A DNA stretch of 10,424 nucleotides from Bacteroidota bacterium. GTDB taxonomy: Bacteria > Bacteroidota > Bacteroidia > Cytophagales > Cyclobacteriaceae. Shown piece after piece: positions 1-8,735 of the stretch. The position numbers and the translations under genes were made by a program. The notes beneath the pieces are model-generated. The model was not told the DNA's origin. It made no database searches and saw only the letters and a program-made list of their open reading frames with translations. The DNA lies in assembly GCA_027297025.1 (NCBI GenBank), contig JAPUIM010000409.1, positions 1 to 10,424 on the forward strand, in the 5' to 3' direction. Position 1 is the stretch's first letter. Each line of letters starts with the position of its first letter.

Positions 1-2046
1 GACCAAAATCTGATCAGTAAAATGCCCTCTGAGAAAATTGCCAATTTCGCCTACAAAAATGAAGGAGCGTTCAGCTTTGTAGACGCCACCAGGGAGTGGG
101 GACTGGATCAGCCTGTTTTTTCCAATGGATCTGTCTACGCCGATCTGGACAATGACGGTGACCAGGATTTGGTGCTGAACAATCTTAACCAAAAGGCTTG
201 GATTTATCGGAATAATGCCAATACACTTACGGATCACAACTACCTGCGAATCACCTTAAAAGGTTCTGGCAACAATACCTTTGGGATTGGGGCGAAAGTG
301 CGAATCAAAACCAAGGGAACCATGCAGTATCAAGAGTTGATGCCTACCAGGGGGTATCAATCATCGGTGGATGCGAACCTGGTTTTTGGCTTGGGCACCA
401 GCAACATAATTGACACCATAGAGATTATATGGCCTAATGCACAGTATCAGGTATTGACCAAGATCGTGGCCAATCAAAACATCACCGTTGTCCAAGAGGA
501 AGCGGATCTCTTCTATTCTTACACAGCACCTGCCAATAAGCATACCTATTTTGAAGATGTTTCAGCCCATTTTAATCTCTCCCACAAGCATCATGAAAAC
601 GCTTTTGAAGATTACCATAGGGAATACCTGATGCCGCATAAACTTTCCACTCAGGGTCCCATGCTGGCTGCAGCCGATATTAATGGGGATGGATGGGAAG
701 ATTTTTTTGTCGGAGGCGCCTCCGGGCAGCCCTCACAGATATTTTTGCAGGGACCACAAGGTAAATTTCAAGCTCGGGCAATCGAAGCATTCCATCTACA
801 TCATCCAGCAGAGGACGTAGGAGCCGAATTTTTTGATGCCGATGGCGATGGGGATCTTGACCTATATGTGGTCAGCGGGGGAAATCAATATGGCAACAAA
901 ATACCTATTATGTGGGACAGACTGTACTTGAATGATGGGGATGCAGGATTTACCCACTCACGGGATGCGATACCTCCATTATTCAGCAATGGGTCTTGCG
1001 TGACGGCAGGTGATTATGATGACGATGGGGATATGGACTTGTTTGTAGGTAGTAGGTCGGTGGTTGGCAGTTATGGACTTAGTCCCGTCAATTATATTTT
1101 GGAAAACAACGGTGAAGGCAAATTTAGCGATGCAACCAAAGAGGTGGCGCCGGAGCTTCTTGCTGTCGGCATGGTTACTGATGCAATTTGGTCCGATTTC
1201 AATCAGGACCAATTATTGGATCTAATTTTAGTAGGAGAATGGATGCCGATAACCATACTGAAAAATATTGGAGGTAAGTTGGAACTGCTAAAGGAGCAAG
1301 CCTTTCTCGATAAATCCAACGGTTGGTGGAATACCATTGAACAAGGGGATTTTGATGGTGATGGAGATCTGGATTATGTTGCAGGCAATTGGGGTACCAA
1401 CTCCAAGTTAAAAGCTTCTGAGCAGGAGCCGGTCACATTATATCTCAAGGATTTTGACAATAATGGGAGTTACGATCCTATAATCTGTTATTATCGCAAC
1501 GGTCAGAATATTCCTTTTGCCACTCTGGATGAACTGGTGAAACAACTAACATTTTTAAAAAAGAAATTCACCAGCTACCAAGATTACGCCCGGGCTGAAA
1601 CGATCCATGATATTTTAGATCCTGAGTTGATTGAAAATGCCATCGTAAAACAAGCTTATACCTTCAGTTCCTCATATATAGAAAACCTGGGCAATGAGAC
1701 TTTTAGATTAACCCCATTGCCAATAGAGGCGCAATTCTCACCGGTGTTTGGTATGCTGGTTGATGATTTTAACCAGGACGGCCATCTGGATATCCTACTC
1801 GGTGGAAATTTCATGGGGTCCAATATCAGTTTAGGGCTTAATGATGCCAGCTATGGTCTTTTATTGAAGGGAGACGGGACAGGAAACTTTCGACCCGCAT
1901 CTTATGGAGAAAGCGGTTGGCTCCTGAAAGGCGAAATAAGAGACTTAAAATTAATCCAATTGGATGATGGCCAGAAGATGATTTTGGTGGCTAGAAATAA
2001 CCAATCACTGCAAATATTTAGCTGGAATAAAAAGGCTATTCCATGA
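1..2046 (+). CDS. FG-GAP/VCBS repeat protein with ASPIC/UnbV domain (5'-truncated by window edge)
   Basis: The C-terminal 681 residues of a large repeat protein. The frame is open from base 1. The first ATG, at 22, is an internal Met: the sequence aligns with the middle of the complete downstream paralog (its residue ~451 onward), so about 450 N-terminal residues lie outside the window. Counting from base 1, acidic DxDxDGxxD-type Ca-binding loops start near residues 48, 226, 279, 338, 399, 450, 484 and 589. The loops at 399 (DFNQDQ) and 484 (DFDNNG) are degenerate. An ASPIC/UnbV domain spans about 95-165, with RGYQSSVD at 117-124 followed by FGLG and IIWPN. Such repeats normally fold as beta-propeller blades. 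The molecular function of this Bacteroidota family is unknown; an extracellular or surface location is inferred from the paralog's signal peptide. No C-terminal sorting domain is visible. Family assignment is confident; role is not. Confidence 0.93.
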   Translation, partial: DQNLISKMPSEKIANFAYKNEGAFSFVDATREWGLDQPVFSNGSVYADLDNDGDQDLVLNNLNQKAWIYRNNANTLTDHNYLRITLKGSGNNTFGIGAKVRIKTKGTMQYQELMPTRGYQSSVDANLVFGLGTSNIIDTIEIIWPNAQYQVLTKIVANQNITVVQEEADLFYSYTAPANKHTYFEDVSAHFNLSHKHHENAFEDYHREYLMPHKLSTQGPMLAAADINGDGWEDFFVGGASGQPSQIFLQGPQGKFQARAIEAFHLHHPAEDVGAEFFDADGDGDLDLYVVSGGNQYGNKIPIMWDRLYLNDGDAGFTHSRDAIPPLFSNGSCVTAGDYDDDGDMDLFVGSRSVVGSYGLSPVNYILENNGEGKFSDATKEVAPELLAVGMVTDAIWSDFNQDQLLDLILVGEWMPITILKNIGGKLELLKEQAFLDKSNGWWNTIEQGDFDGDGDLDYVAGNWGTNSKLKASEQEPVTLYLKDFDNNGSYDPIICYYRNGQNIPFATLDELVKQLTFLKKKFTSYQDYARAETIHDILDPELIENAIVKQAYTFSSSYIENLGNETFRLTPLPIEAQFSPVFGMLVDDFNQDGHLDILLGGNFMGSNISLGLNDASYGLLLKGDGTGNFRPASYGESGWLLKGEIRDLKLIQLDDGQKMILVARNNQSLQIFSWNKKAIP

Positions 2047-2197
2047 GATGTGAGCTGGCCTATCAGATAAAATAGTTGGTGTTATTTGATGAAATCGCAG
2101 GTAACAATTAAATTCGGAAGTTTTTAAAAAAGAACCTAAAACTCCAGGTAAACTAGAATAGCGCAACTTGCTCTTTATACTAAATACAATTCAAAAA

Positions 2198-5100
2198 ATG
2201 GCCGATATTATGCCCAATAAGCGGGTACTTTGGGCAATTTTGGTGGGGGCCCTATCGTTTGTGCTGGGATCCTGCCGTTTCCCTCAACAGGAAGAACCGG
2301 TTCCTACGCTCTTTACGTTACTTACGCCGGAGAAAACCAACGTTAATTTTGTCAATCAACTGACATTCACCAACGAGTTTAACATTTTCAAATATCGTAA
2401 CTTTTATAATGGCGGAGGAGTGGCCTTGGGGGACATCAATAATGATGGTTTAATAGACCTTTACCTTACCGCCAATATGACGGCCAACAAACTTTTTTTA
2501 AACAAGGGAAACTTCGTGTTTGAGGACATTACCGAACAGGCTGGCGTAGGCGGTTCCAGGGCCTGGTCTACTGGTGTGAGTATGGCCGATGTCAATGGCG
2601 ATGGATGGTTAGACATTTATGTTTGTAATTCCGGAGAATTAAAAGGTGACAATAAACAGAATGAACTGTTTATCAATAATGGCGATCTCACATTTTCCGA
2701 AAATGCGGAGGCCTATGGGTTGGCAGACCGGGGTTATTCCACACATGCCGCTTTTTTCGATTACGATAAAGATGGAGACCTTGACGTTTATTTGCTCAAC
2801 AATTCCTTTCAGGCTATAGGTAGTTTCAATTTGAAAAAAAATGAAAGACCGAAGAGAGACCCGGTAGCGGGCGATAAGTTATTTCGAAACGACACGCCAA
2901 CTGAAGGAAAGCCATTGTTTACCGATGTAAGCGAAGCGGCCGGCATTTATGGAAGTGTAATAGGCTTTGGTTTGGGTGTTACAGTGGGCGATTTGAATAA
3001 AGATGGTTGGCTGGATATATATGTTTCCAACGACTTTTTTGAAAGGGACTACATATACATGAACAACGGCGACGGCACTTTTACCGAGGATTTAGAAAAA
3101 CAAATGAGAAGCATTAGCGCTGCTTCTATGGGGGCCGATATGGCCGATATCAACAACGATGGGAGGGCCGATATTTTTGTAACTGAAATGCTTCCCGAAA
3201 AGGAGGATAGAATAAAAACGGTTACCACTTTCGAAAATTGGGATAGATACCAATACAATGTAAGGAATGATTACCATCATCAGTTTACCCGGAACATGCT
3301 GCACATCAACAATGCAGATGGTACATTTAGCGAGATTGGCCGAATGGCAGGGGTGCATGCGACCGACTGGAGTTGGGCAGCCTTGATCGCCGACTTCGAC
3401 AACGATGGATTTAAGGACATTTTTGTGGCTAATGGCATACATCAGGACCTCACCAACCAGGATTATCTTCAATTTATTTCCAATGAGGAAACCATCAAGG
3501 CCATCATCACTAAATCTGGTGTGGATTACAAAGCCTTGGTTGACGCAATTCCTTCCAATCGGATCCCAAATTATGCCTTTAAGAATAATGGAGGATCGGA
3601 TCGTGGTCAAGCGGGATATAGTTTCACCAATATCACCGGGAATTGGGGTTTGGATACGCCCAGTCATTCCAACGGATCTGCTTATGGCGATTTGGACAAT
3701 GATGGCGACCTGGATTTGGTAGTCAACAATGTCAATATGCCCTTATTTATGTACCGGAACGAATTAGATAAAATTCATCCCCAGCATCGCTTTCTAAAAA
3801 TAATTTTGATTGGCAAAGCCCCCAACACCTATGCTATCGGAACGAAGCTTACCATTAAACATAAAGGGGCAACTTACTACCTGGAACAAATGCCGGTGAG
3901 GGGGTTTCAATCAACCATTGATTTCCGTCCCAATTTCGGATTGGGTAAGTTAGTCCAAGTCGATTCATTGATCGTGGAATGGCCGACCGGTCTTATGTCG
4001 GTTTTGAGGGATATTAAAACTGATCAGACTTTGACCATTGATGAAAATAAAATTGAATTCATAGAATGGGCTCCGGAATCCTTACAATATCAAAAATCTA
4101 CAATCTTCACTGAAATTACTGAGGAACTCAATCTACCTTATGTACATAAGGAAAATCATTTTGTCGATTTTGATAGAGATCGTTTATTATTCCATATGAT
4201 ATCAACCGAGGGTCCCGGAATATGCCTGGGTGATGTGAATAATGACCATAAAGAAGATATTTTTATAGGAGGAGCCAAAGGTTTCAGCGGGGAGTTGTAT
4301 CTCCAGATGGCAAATGGAAAATTTGGGAAAACATCACAACCAGCACTAGTGCGGGATAAGATCTCGGAAGATACGGACTGTACATTTTTTGATGCAGACA
4401 ATGATGGGGATCTGGACCTTTATGTGGCTAGTGGAGGTACTGAGTTTTCCAGCAGCTCCTCTGCACTCAGTGACAGGCTTTATATCAATGATGGCAGGGG
4501 TAATTTTACCAAATCGCCCCAAGCTTTACCTACCGGGCAATTTGAGAGTAGTGCTACGGTGGAAGCAGCAGATTTTGATGGGGATGGAGACATCGATTTG
4601 TTTGTAGGAGTAAGAGCAATCCCCTTTCGATATGGACTGCCGGTCAATGGTTATATTCTTGAAAATAATGGAGAGGGGGACTTTTCCAATGTCACCAAAC
4701 AATTGGCTCCCGGATTATTGGAAGTCGGACTGATCAAAGATGCCATATGGGAAGATATTAATAAAGATAATCGCCCTGATCTGATTGTGGTAGGTGAGTG
4801 GATGCCCATAAAGGTTTTTATTAATATATCCCGCCAGGGTCAAATCTCCTTCCAGGATATTACGGAAAGCGCCGGTTTAGGAGAAACCAACGGTTGGTGG
4901 AACAGTATTCAATCAGGCGATTTTGATAATGATGGAGATACGGATTTCATTGTAGGAAATCATGGCTTGAATAGTCGTTTCAAGGCCTCTTTTAAAAAAC
5001 CGATCTCCATTTACATCAACGATTATGACCGGAATGGCACTATCGAACAAATAATTACTACATTCAACGGCGATACTGCCTATCCTCTGGCACTGAGGCA

Positions 5101-5593
5101 TGATTTGGTGATGCAAATGCCCCACCTGAAAAAGAAATACCTTAAATACGAAAGTTTTAAAGGCCAAACCATCAATGATATTTTCCCCTCTGAAAAATTA
5201 CAAAATTCGGTGATCCACCAGGCGTATAACTTGGAAACCTCTATGTTAATCAATAATGGTGACGGTACATTTGAAATTAAAGGTCTGCCTTTGAAAGCCC
5301 AATTGTCTCCGACTTTTGGAGTTTTATTGGGAGATTTTGATTCTGATGGAAATCAGGATATATTACTTGGAGGAAATCTTCATAATACCAAACCAGAGGT
5401 GGGTAGGTATGATGCAAGCTATGGACTGTTTTTAAAGGGAGATGGTAAAAATAATTTTGTTCCTATTTCTGCTCAAAAATCAGGATTCCTTTTAGATGGA
5501 GAAGTTAGAAACATTGTTGGGCTTTCAACAACTTACCAAAACCTGATCCTGGTGGTTAAAAACGATGATCCAATGCAAGTTTTCCAATATTAA
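2198..5593 (+). CDS. FG-GAP/VCBS repeat lipoprotein with central ASPIC/UnbV domain
   Basis: A complete 1131-residue tandem paralog of the preceding gene, 151 bp downstream of it. ATG 2198 is preferred over TTG 2168 because it has an A-rich leader and gives a compact signal peptide; ATG 2210 is equally possible. The N-terminus has Lys-Arg, a hydrophobic stretch (LWAILVGALSFVL) and lipobox LGSC with Cys26, followed by an acidic QQEE, so a lipidated envelope protein is likely. Ca-binding DxDxDG-type loops start near residues 79, 131, 188, 265, 317, 399 and 498, then 679, 732, 792, 853, 908, 942 and 1046. The loops at 679, 853 and 942 are degenerate. An ASPIC/UnbV domain lies at about 546-615 (RGFQSTID at 568-575, then FGLG and VEWPTG). 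A non-repeat insert with LKKKY sits between loops 942 and 1046. The C-terminus carries a DASYG...LKGDG motif shared with the upstream copy. Function is unknown; cell-surface binding or scaffolding is a guess. Confidence 0.93.
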   Translation: MADIMPNKRVLWAILVGALSFVLGSCRFPQQEEPVPTLFTLLTPEKTNVNFVNQLTFTNEFNIFKYRNFYNGGGVALGDINNDGLIDLYLTANMTANKLFLNKGNFVFEDITEQAGVGGSRAWSTGVSMADVNGDGWLDIYVCNSGELKGDNKQNELFINNGDLTFSENAEAYGLADRGYSTHAAFFDYDKDGDLDVYLLNNSFQAIGSFNLKKNERPKRDPVAGDKLFRNDTPTEGKPLFTDVSEAAGIYGSVIGFGLGVTVGDLNKDGWLDIYVSNDFFERDYIYMNNGDGTFTEDLEKQMRSISAASMGADMADINNDGRADIFVTEMLPEKEDRIKTVTTFENWDRYQYNVRNDYHHQFTRNMLHINNADGTFSEIGRMAGVHATDWSWAALIADFDNDGFKDIFVANGIHQDLTNQDYLQFISNEETIKAIITKSGVDYKALVDAIPSNRIPNYAFKNNGGSDRGQAGYSFTNITGNWGLDTPSHSNGSAYGDLDNDGDLDLVVNNVNMPLFMYRNELDKIHPQHRFLKIILIGKAPNTYAIGTKLTIKHKGATYYLEQMPVRGFQSTIDFRPNFGLGKLVQVDSLIVEWPTGLMSVLRDIKTDQTLTIDENKIEFIEWAPESLQYQKSTIFTEITEELNLPYVHKENHFVDFDRDRLLFHMISTEGPGICLGDVNNDHKEDIFIGGAKGFSGELYLQMANGKFGKTSQPALVRDKISEDTDCTFFDADNDGDLDLYVASGGTEFSSSSSALSDRLYINDGRGNFTKSPQALPTGQFESSATVEAADFDGDGDIDLFVGVRAIPFRYGLPVNGYILENNGEGDFSNVTKQLAPGLLEVGLIKDAIWEDINKDNRPDLIVVGEWMPIKVFINISRQGQISFQDITESAGLGETNGWWNSIQSGDFDNDGDTDFIVGNHGLNSRFKASFKKPISIYINDYDRNGTIEQIITTFNGDTAYPLALRHDLVMQMPHLKKKYLKYESFKGQTINDIFPSEKLQNSVIHQAYNLETSMLINNGDGTFEIKGLPLKAQLSPTFGVLLGDFDSDGNQDILLGGNLHNTKPEVGRYDASYGLFLKGDGKNNFVPISAQKSGFLLDGEVRNIVGLSTTYQNLILVVKNDDPMQVFQY

Positions 5594-5612
5594 CTACTAG
5601 GTATCTATGTTT

Positions 5613-5620
5613 TATATTTG
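5613..5620 (+). promoter_or_regulatory. Candidate -7 box for the sugar cluster
   Basis: TATATTTG matches the Bacteroidota -7 consensus TAnnTTTG exactly. It lies about 93 bp before the HAD phosphatase start, in the 119-bp gap after the FG-GAP gene. The expected -33 TTG is only TTA at 5590-5592 with a 20-bp spacer, so the site is weak. It would give a leader of roughly 85 nt. No operator-like repeat was seen beside it. Confidence 0.3.
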
Positions 5621-5712
5621 CCATTAAAAAACAAACTCTCAGCTTGATATATTGAATTAACTAACTAATGGACAACTATTTAGTTTAAGTTTTGGCATAA
5701 ATAAATATAATC

Positions 5713-6486
5713 ATGGCAAACGGATTTTTGATAGATATGGATGGTGTTATATACGGTGGAGACCAATTGATCCCTGGGGCTGATAAATTCATAGCCGAGT
5801 TATTTGACAAGGACATCCCCTTCACTTTTATGACTAACAATAGTCAACGCAGCAGGAGGGAGGTAGTTCGCAAACTGGATAAATTTGGCATTAGAGTGGA
5901 TAGAAAACACGTATACTCAAGTGCTATAGCAACCGGAGATTTTTTGGGTAAGCAAATACCTAACGGTACTGCATTTGTCTTGGGGGAGGGGGGACTGCTA
6001 ACCAGTTTGCACGAAAATGGGTACGACTTGGTTGATACCGATCCCGACTATGTGGTTGTGGGTGAAGGGCACAATTTCACCCTTGAGATGGTTCACAAAG
6101 CAGTGGATATGATCCTAAACGGATCCATTTTGATTGCCACCAATTTAGACCCTTCTCCAAAAAGAAAAGGTTGGAACAATCTAGGAATTGCTGCTATAGT
6201 GGCTATGATCGAAGAAGCTACCGGTCGCGAAGCATTTGTAGTGGGAAAACCCAGTCCGGTGATGATGAGATCAGCCCGCAAACATTTGGGTTTGGAAACA
6301 GACGAGGTCACGGTAATTGGCGATACCCTAGGCACCGACATATTGGGCGGATTTCAAATGGGCTATAAGACCATTTTAGTACTAAGTGGGGTAACCAATA
6401 AGGAGGAATTAGCCACTTATGCTTTCAAACCTCATTTGGTATTAGATTCCGTTGCCGACATCAAACTGCCACTTGAATGGTGGTAA
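5713..6486 (+). CDS. HAD-IIA family phosphatase, NagD-like
   Basis: A 257-residue cytosolic phosphatase of the HAD superfamily, subclass IIA (C2-type cap), about the size of E. coli NagD. All four HAD motifs are visible: DMDGV at 8-12 (Asp8 the expected nucleophile, Asp10 the acid/base), TNNS at 41-44, Lys179 in GKPSP, and GDTLGTD at 203-209 (Asp204 and Asp209 for Mg). Family members hydrolyse nucleotide monophosphates, sugar phosphates, phosphoglycolate or glycerol phosphate; the substrate here cannot be fixed. The cap loop reads NLDPSPKRKGWNNLGI (144-159), lacking the PGxG-type stretch often seen in the family. It is first in a tight cluster with a PfkB kinase (26-bp gap) and a sugar importer, so a sugar-phosphate substrate is plausible. 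The ATG has an AT-rich leader and no Shine-Dalgarno, normal for the phylum. Confidence 0.93.
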   Translation: MANGFLIDMDGVIYGGDQLIPGADKFIAELFDKDIPFTFMTNNSQRSRREVVRKLDKFGIRVDRKHVYSSAIATGDFLGKQIPNGTAFVLGEGGLLTSLHENGYDLVDTDPDYVVVGEGHNFTLEMVHKAVDMILNGSILIATNLDPSPKRKGWNNLGIAAIVAMIEEATGREAFVVGKPSPVMMRSARKHLGLETDEVTVIGDTLGTDILGGFQMGYKTILVLSGVTNKEELATYAFKPHLVLDSVADIKLPLEWW

Positions 6487-6512
6487 AATAATAGGTAAAG
6501 TGAACCTGTTTT

Positions 6513-7397
6513 ATGAACGCACTGGCATTTGGTGAAATTTTATGGGACATTATTGAAGGAAAACCCTATATCGGGGGTGCACCCTTCAATTTGGCCGCGC
6601 ATTTGGCCAAGTGTGGAGCAGATTCATATATGATTTCCAGGGTGGGAAACGATGAGTTGGGATTATCTGCGCTTGAGGAGACCAAATCATTGTCGGTGAA
6701 TGATACCTGGGTGCAAGTGGACAACCAATGTGCTACCGGTACTGTGGATGTTTTTTTACAGGACGGACAACCTACCTACACTATCTATGAAAACGTGGCC
6801 TATGATTTCATAGACTATCAGGAATTTGACCAACAGCAATTAAAAGCAGCAGAATTCAAAATATTTTATTTTGGCACCCTGGCTCAAAGGAATAAAAAAT
6901 CCCGAGAAACCCTTTATCAACTATTGAGTGAAATTAACTTCAGCCTTATCTTTTATGATGTAAACTTGAGACAACAATTTTACTCCCGTGAAATAATTGA
7001 AAACTCATTACATTATTCTACCATTCTCAAACTCAATCATGAAGAAGTCGAGATATTATCCAATCTTTTATATGAGAGGGAATTTAGTATTGAGGAGTTT
7101 TCCCGTAAGTTGGTCACGGATTTTAATCAACAAATTATCATCACCACAGCAGCGGAAAAGGGGTGCATGGTATTCGCTGATGGCGAATTTCATACTGTTG
7201 CTGGAAAGAAAGTGGAGGTTGTGGATGCCGTAGGTGCAGGGGATTCATTTAGTGCGGCTTTTTTGTACAAATACTTCCAGGTAGGGGATCCGGTGAAGGC
7301 TGCATTTGTGGCCAACCAGATAGGAGCTTTTGTTGCTTCATCGAGAGGGGCCGTTCCCACTTATCCGGACCATATCAAAGAATTATTGAACAATTGA
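6513..7397 (+). CDS. PfkB-family carbohydrate kinase, probable fructokinase
   Basis: A 294-residue ribokinase/PfkB-fold sugar kinase transferring phosphate from ATP to a sugar in the cytoplasm. The N-terminus has GEILWDII (7-14) and the substrate-binding IGGAPFN (20-26), a form typical of bacterial fructokinases. The C-terminal signature is DAVGAGDSF (238-246), with Asp244 the expected catalytic base and the GAG turn forming the anion hole. Length is normal for the family. It lies 26 bp after the phosphatase and 11 bp before the sugar transporter, which suggests cotranscription and a role in trapping the imported sugar. Fructose is the best guess from the N-terminal motif and the neighbour. 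Other hexoses or 2-keto-3-deoxygluconate cannot be ruled out by eye. Confidence 0.93.
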   Translation: MNALAFGEILWDIIEGKPYIGGAPFNLAAHLAKCGADSYMISRVGNDELGLSALEETKSLSVNDTWVQVDNQCATGTVDVFLQDGQPTYTIYENVAYDFIDYQEFDQQQLKAAEFKIFYFGTLAQRNKKSRETLYQLLSEINFSLIFYDVNLRQQFYSREIIENSLHYSTILKLNHEEVEILSNLLYEREFSIEEFSRKLVTDFNQQIIITTAAEKGCMVFADGEFHTVAGKKVEVVDAVGAGDSFSAAFLYKYFQVGDPVKAAFVANQIGAFVASSRGAVPTYPDHIKELLNN

Positions 7398-7408
7398 TTT
7401 TTTAAAAT

Positions 7409-8734
7409 ATGAAAGGAAAATATTTTGTCCTGATCAATAGTGTGGTAGCCGCCTTGGGCGGATTTCTATTTGGATTTGATACAGCGGTTATTTCAGGCGC
7501 CGAACAGGCCATCCAACAACTTTGGAGTTTGGATGATGTGGACCATGGGTTAGTAGTGGCCATTGCACTTTATGGAACAGTAGTTGGCGCTTTATTCGGA
7601 GGGTACCCGGCTGACCGGCTGGGGAGGAAACGTACGCTATTTTGGGTTGGTGTCTTCTACTTGATTTCAGCGGTAGGCTCCGCATTGGCTCCTGATGTGG
7701 AAACTTTTATGATTCTACGCTTTTTGGGTGGATTAGGTGTTGGGGCATCTTCGGTTGCGGCGCCTATGTATATTTCCGAGATATCACCTGCTAATTCCAG
7801 AGGAAGAATGGTGGCTCTCTTTCAGTTCAATGTGGTATTTGGTATTTTGATCGCTTATGTATCCAACTACTTCATGGAGGGTGTCGGTGGCGCCGATGAC
7901 TGGCGTTGGATGCTGGGGCTCGAGGCATTACCTGCATTGGCATTTATGATCTTGATTAATTTTGTCCCTCGAAGCCCTCGCTGGTTAATATTAAAGAAGG
8001 GAAAAATAGAGGAAGCGAAAGCGGTATTAATTTCTATTGATGCTGAAAATGCAGAAGCTACACTTAAATCAATCCAACAATCTGCTGAACATCAGAATGG
8101 TGGGAAGAACCGATTATTTGCTAAGAAATATTCATTTCCCATCCTTTTGGCGTTCCTGTTTGCTTTTTTCAATCAGGTATCTGGCATTAACGCCATTATA
8201 TATTACGCACCGCGTTTATTTGAAATGACTGGGTTGGCGGCTAGCTCTGCTTTATTGTCAACAGCGGGTATAGGTTTAGTGAATATGATCTTCACTATTT
8301 TGGGAATGGTTTTAATTGATAAGGTCGGTCGAAAAATATTGATGTACATCGGGTCACTAGGCCTTATTATCGCCTTGGGCTTGGTTTCCAATGCTTTTTA
8401 TACTCATACATTTGGCGGTGTTCCGACGTTTCTTTTAATCTACATTGGATTTTTTGCACTTTCTCAGGGAGCAGTAATATGGGTGTTTATTTCGGAGATA
8501 TTTCCCAATGAAGTACGCGCAGCAGGACAATCCTTGGGTAGTTTTTCCCACTGGTTAATGGCAGCTTTTATTGCCAATGTATTTCCTTTTTTTACCAATG
8601 TTTATGGAGGGGGACCTATTTTTCTATTCTTTACAGTGATGATGATTTTCCAATTGTTATTTGTTTGGCAGGTGATGCCCGAAACAAAAGGCAAGACCTT
8701 GGAGCAAATACAAAAAGATTTGAGCATAGATTAG
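7409..8734 (+). CDS. Sugar porter (SP) family MFS transporter
   Basis: A 441-residue inner-membrane sugar importer of the major facilitator superfamily, with about 12 hydrophobic helices and a hydrophilic central loop around 190-245. The sugar-porter signatures occur in order: FGFDTAVISG (21-30), DRLGRK (69-74), PMYISEISP (119-127), PRSPRWL (187-193), QVSGINAIIYYAP (256-268), a second DKVGRK, PNEVRA, and PETKGK (424-429). QxSGIN...YYAP lines the sugar site in structurally known homologues such as XylE. Transport is probably by proton symport. The family covers glucose, fructose, xylose, galactose and arabinose, so substrate is inferred only from the adjacent PfkB kinase 11 bp upstream. The usual PESPRWL has Arg188 in place of Glu. 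It is the last gene of the cluster, with a terminator-like hairpin just after the stop. Confidence 0.95.
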   Translation: MKGKYFVLINSVVAALGGFLFGFDTAVISGAEQAIQQLWSLDDVDHGLVVAIALYGTVVGALFGGYPADRLGRKRTLFWVGVFYLISAVGSALAPDVETFMILRFLGGLGVGASSVAAPMYISEISPANSRGRMVALFQFNVVFGILIAYVSNYFMEGVGGADDWRWMLGLEALPALAFMILINFVPRSPRWLILKKGKIEEAKAVLISIDAENAEATLKSIQQSAEHQNGGKNRLFAKKYSFPILLAFLFAFFNQVSGINAIIYYAPRLFEMTGLAASSALLSTAGIGLVNMIFTILGMVLIDKVGRKILMYIGSLGLIIALGLVSNAFYTHTFGGVPTFLLIYIGFFALSQGAVIWVFISEIFPNEVRAAGQSLGSFSHWLMAAFIANVFPFFTNVYGGGPIFLFFTVMMIFQLLFVWQVMPETKGKTLEQIQKDLSID

Positions 8735-8735
8735 C

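Noticed and set aside
22..24. ATG at 22 as the start of the first gene
   Set aside because: The frame is open to base 1 and the protein aligns with the middle of the complete paralog, so this Met is internal.
979..1212. Minus-strand open frame inside the first FG-GAP gene
   Set aside because: It is a shadow of repeat codons, with no start context and no recognisable protein features.
2116..2145. Hairpin GG-AGTTTT with AAAACTCC between the two FG-GAP genes
   Set aside because: The stem is AT-rich with a bulge and a 13-nt loop, and no T tract follows, so it is too weak to call a terminator.
2168..2170. TTG as the start of the second FG-GAP gene
   Set aside because: It adds ten residues ahead of a good signal peptide; ATG 2198 or 2210 gives a normal lipoprotein N-terminus.
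3092..3667. 191-codon minus-strand open frame
   Set aside because: It is antisense to the FG-GAP repeats. The repeated Asp/Asn/Gly codons read backwards give long stop-free frames with Ile/Val-rich composition and no recognisable domain.
1..5593. Insertion-sequence or phage origin for the long repetitive genes
   Set aside because: No transposase, terminal inverted repeats or phage genes are visible; the repetitiveness comes from the FG-GAP protein repeats.
5686..5694. TAAGTTTTG as a -7 promoter box before the phosphatase
   Set aside because: It has one base too many between TA and TTTG, and no TTG lies at the right distance upstream.
6171..6368. Plus-strand open frame in another phase within the phosphatase gene
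   Set aside because: It lies wholly inside a gene with intact catalytic motifs; its composition (Ser/Arg/Gly-rich) is typical of a shifted frame.
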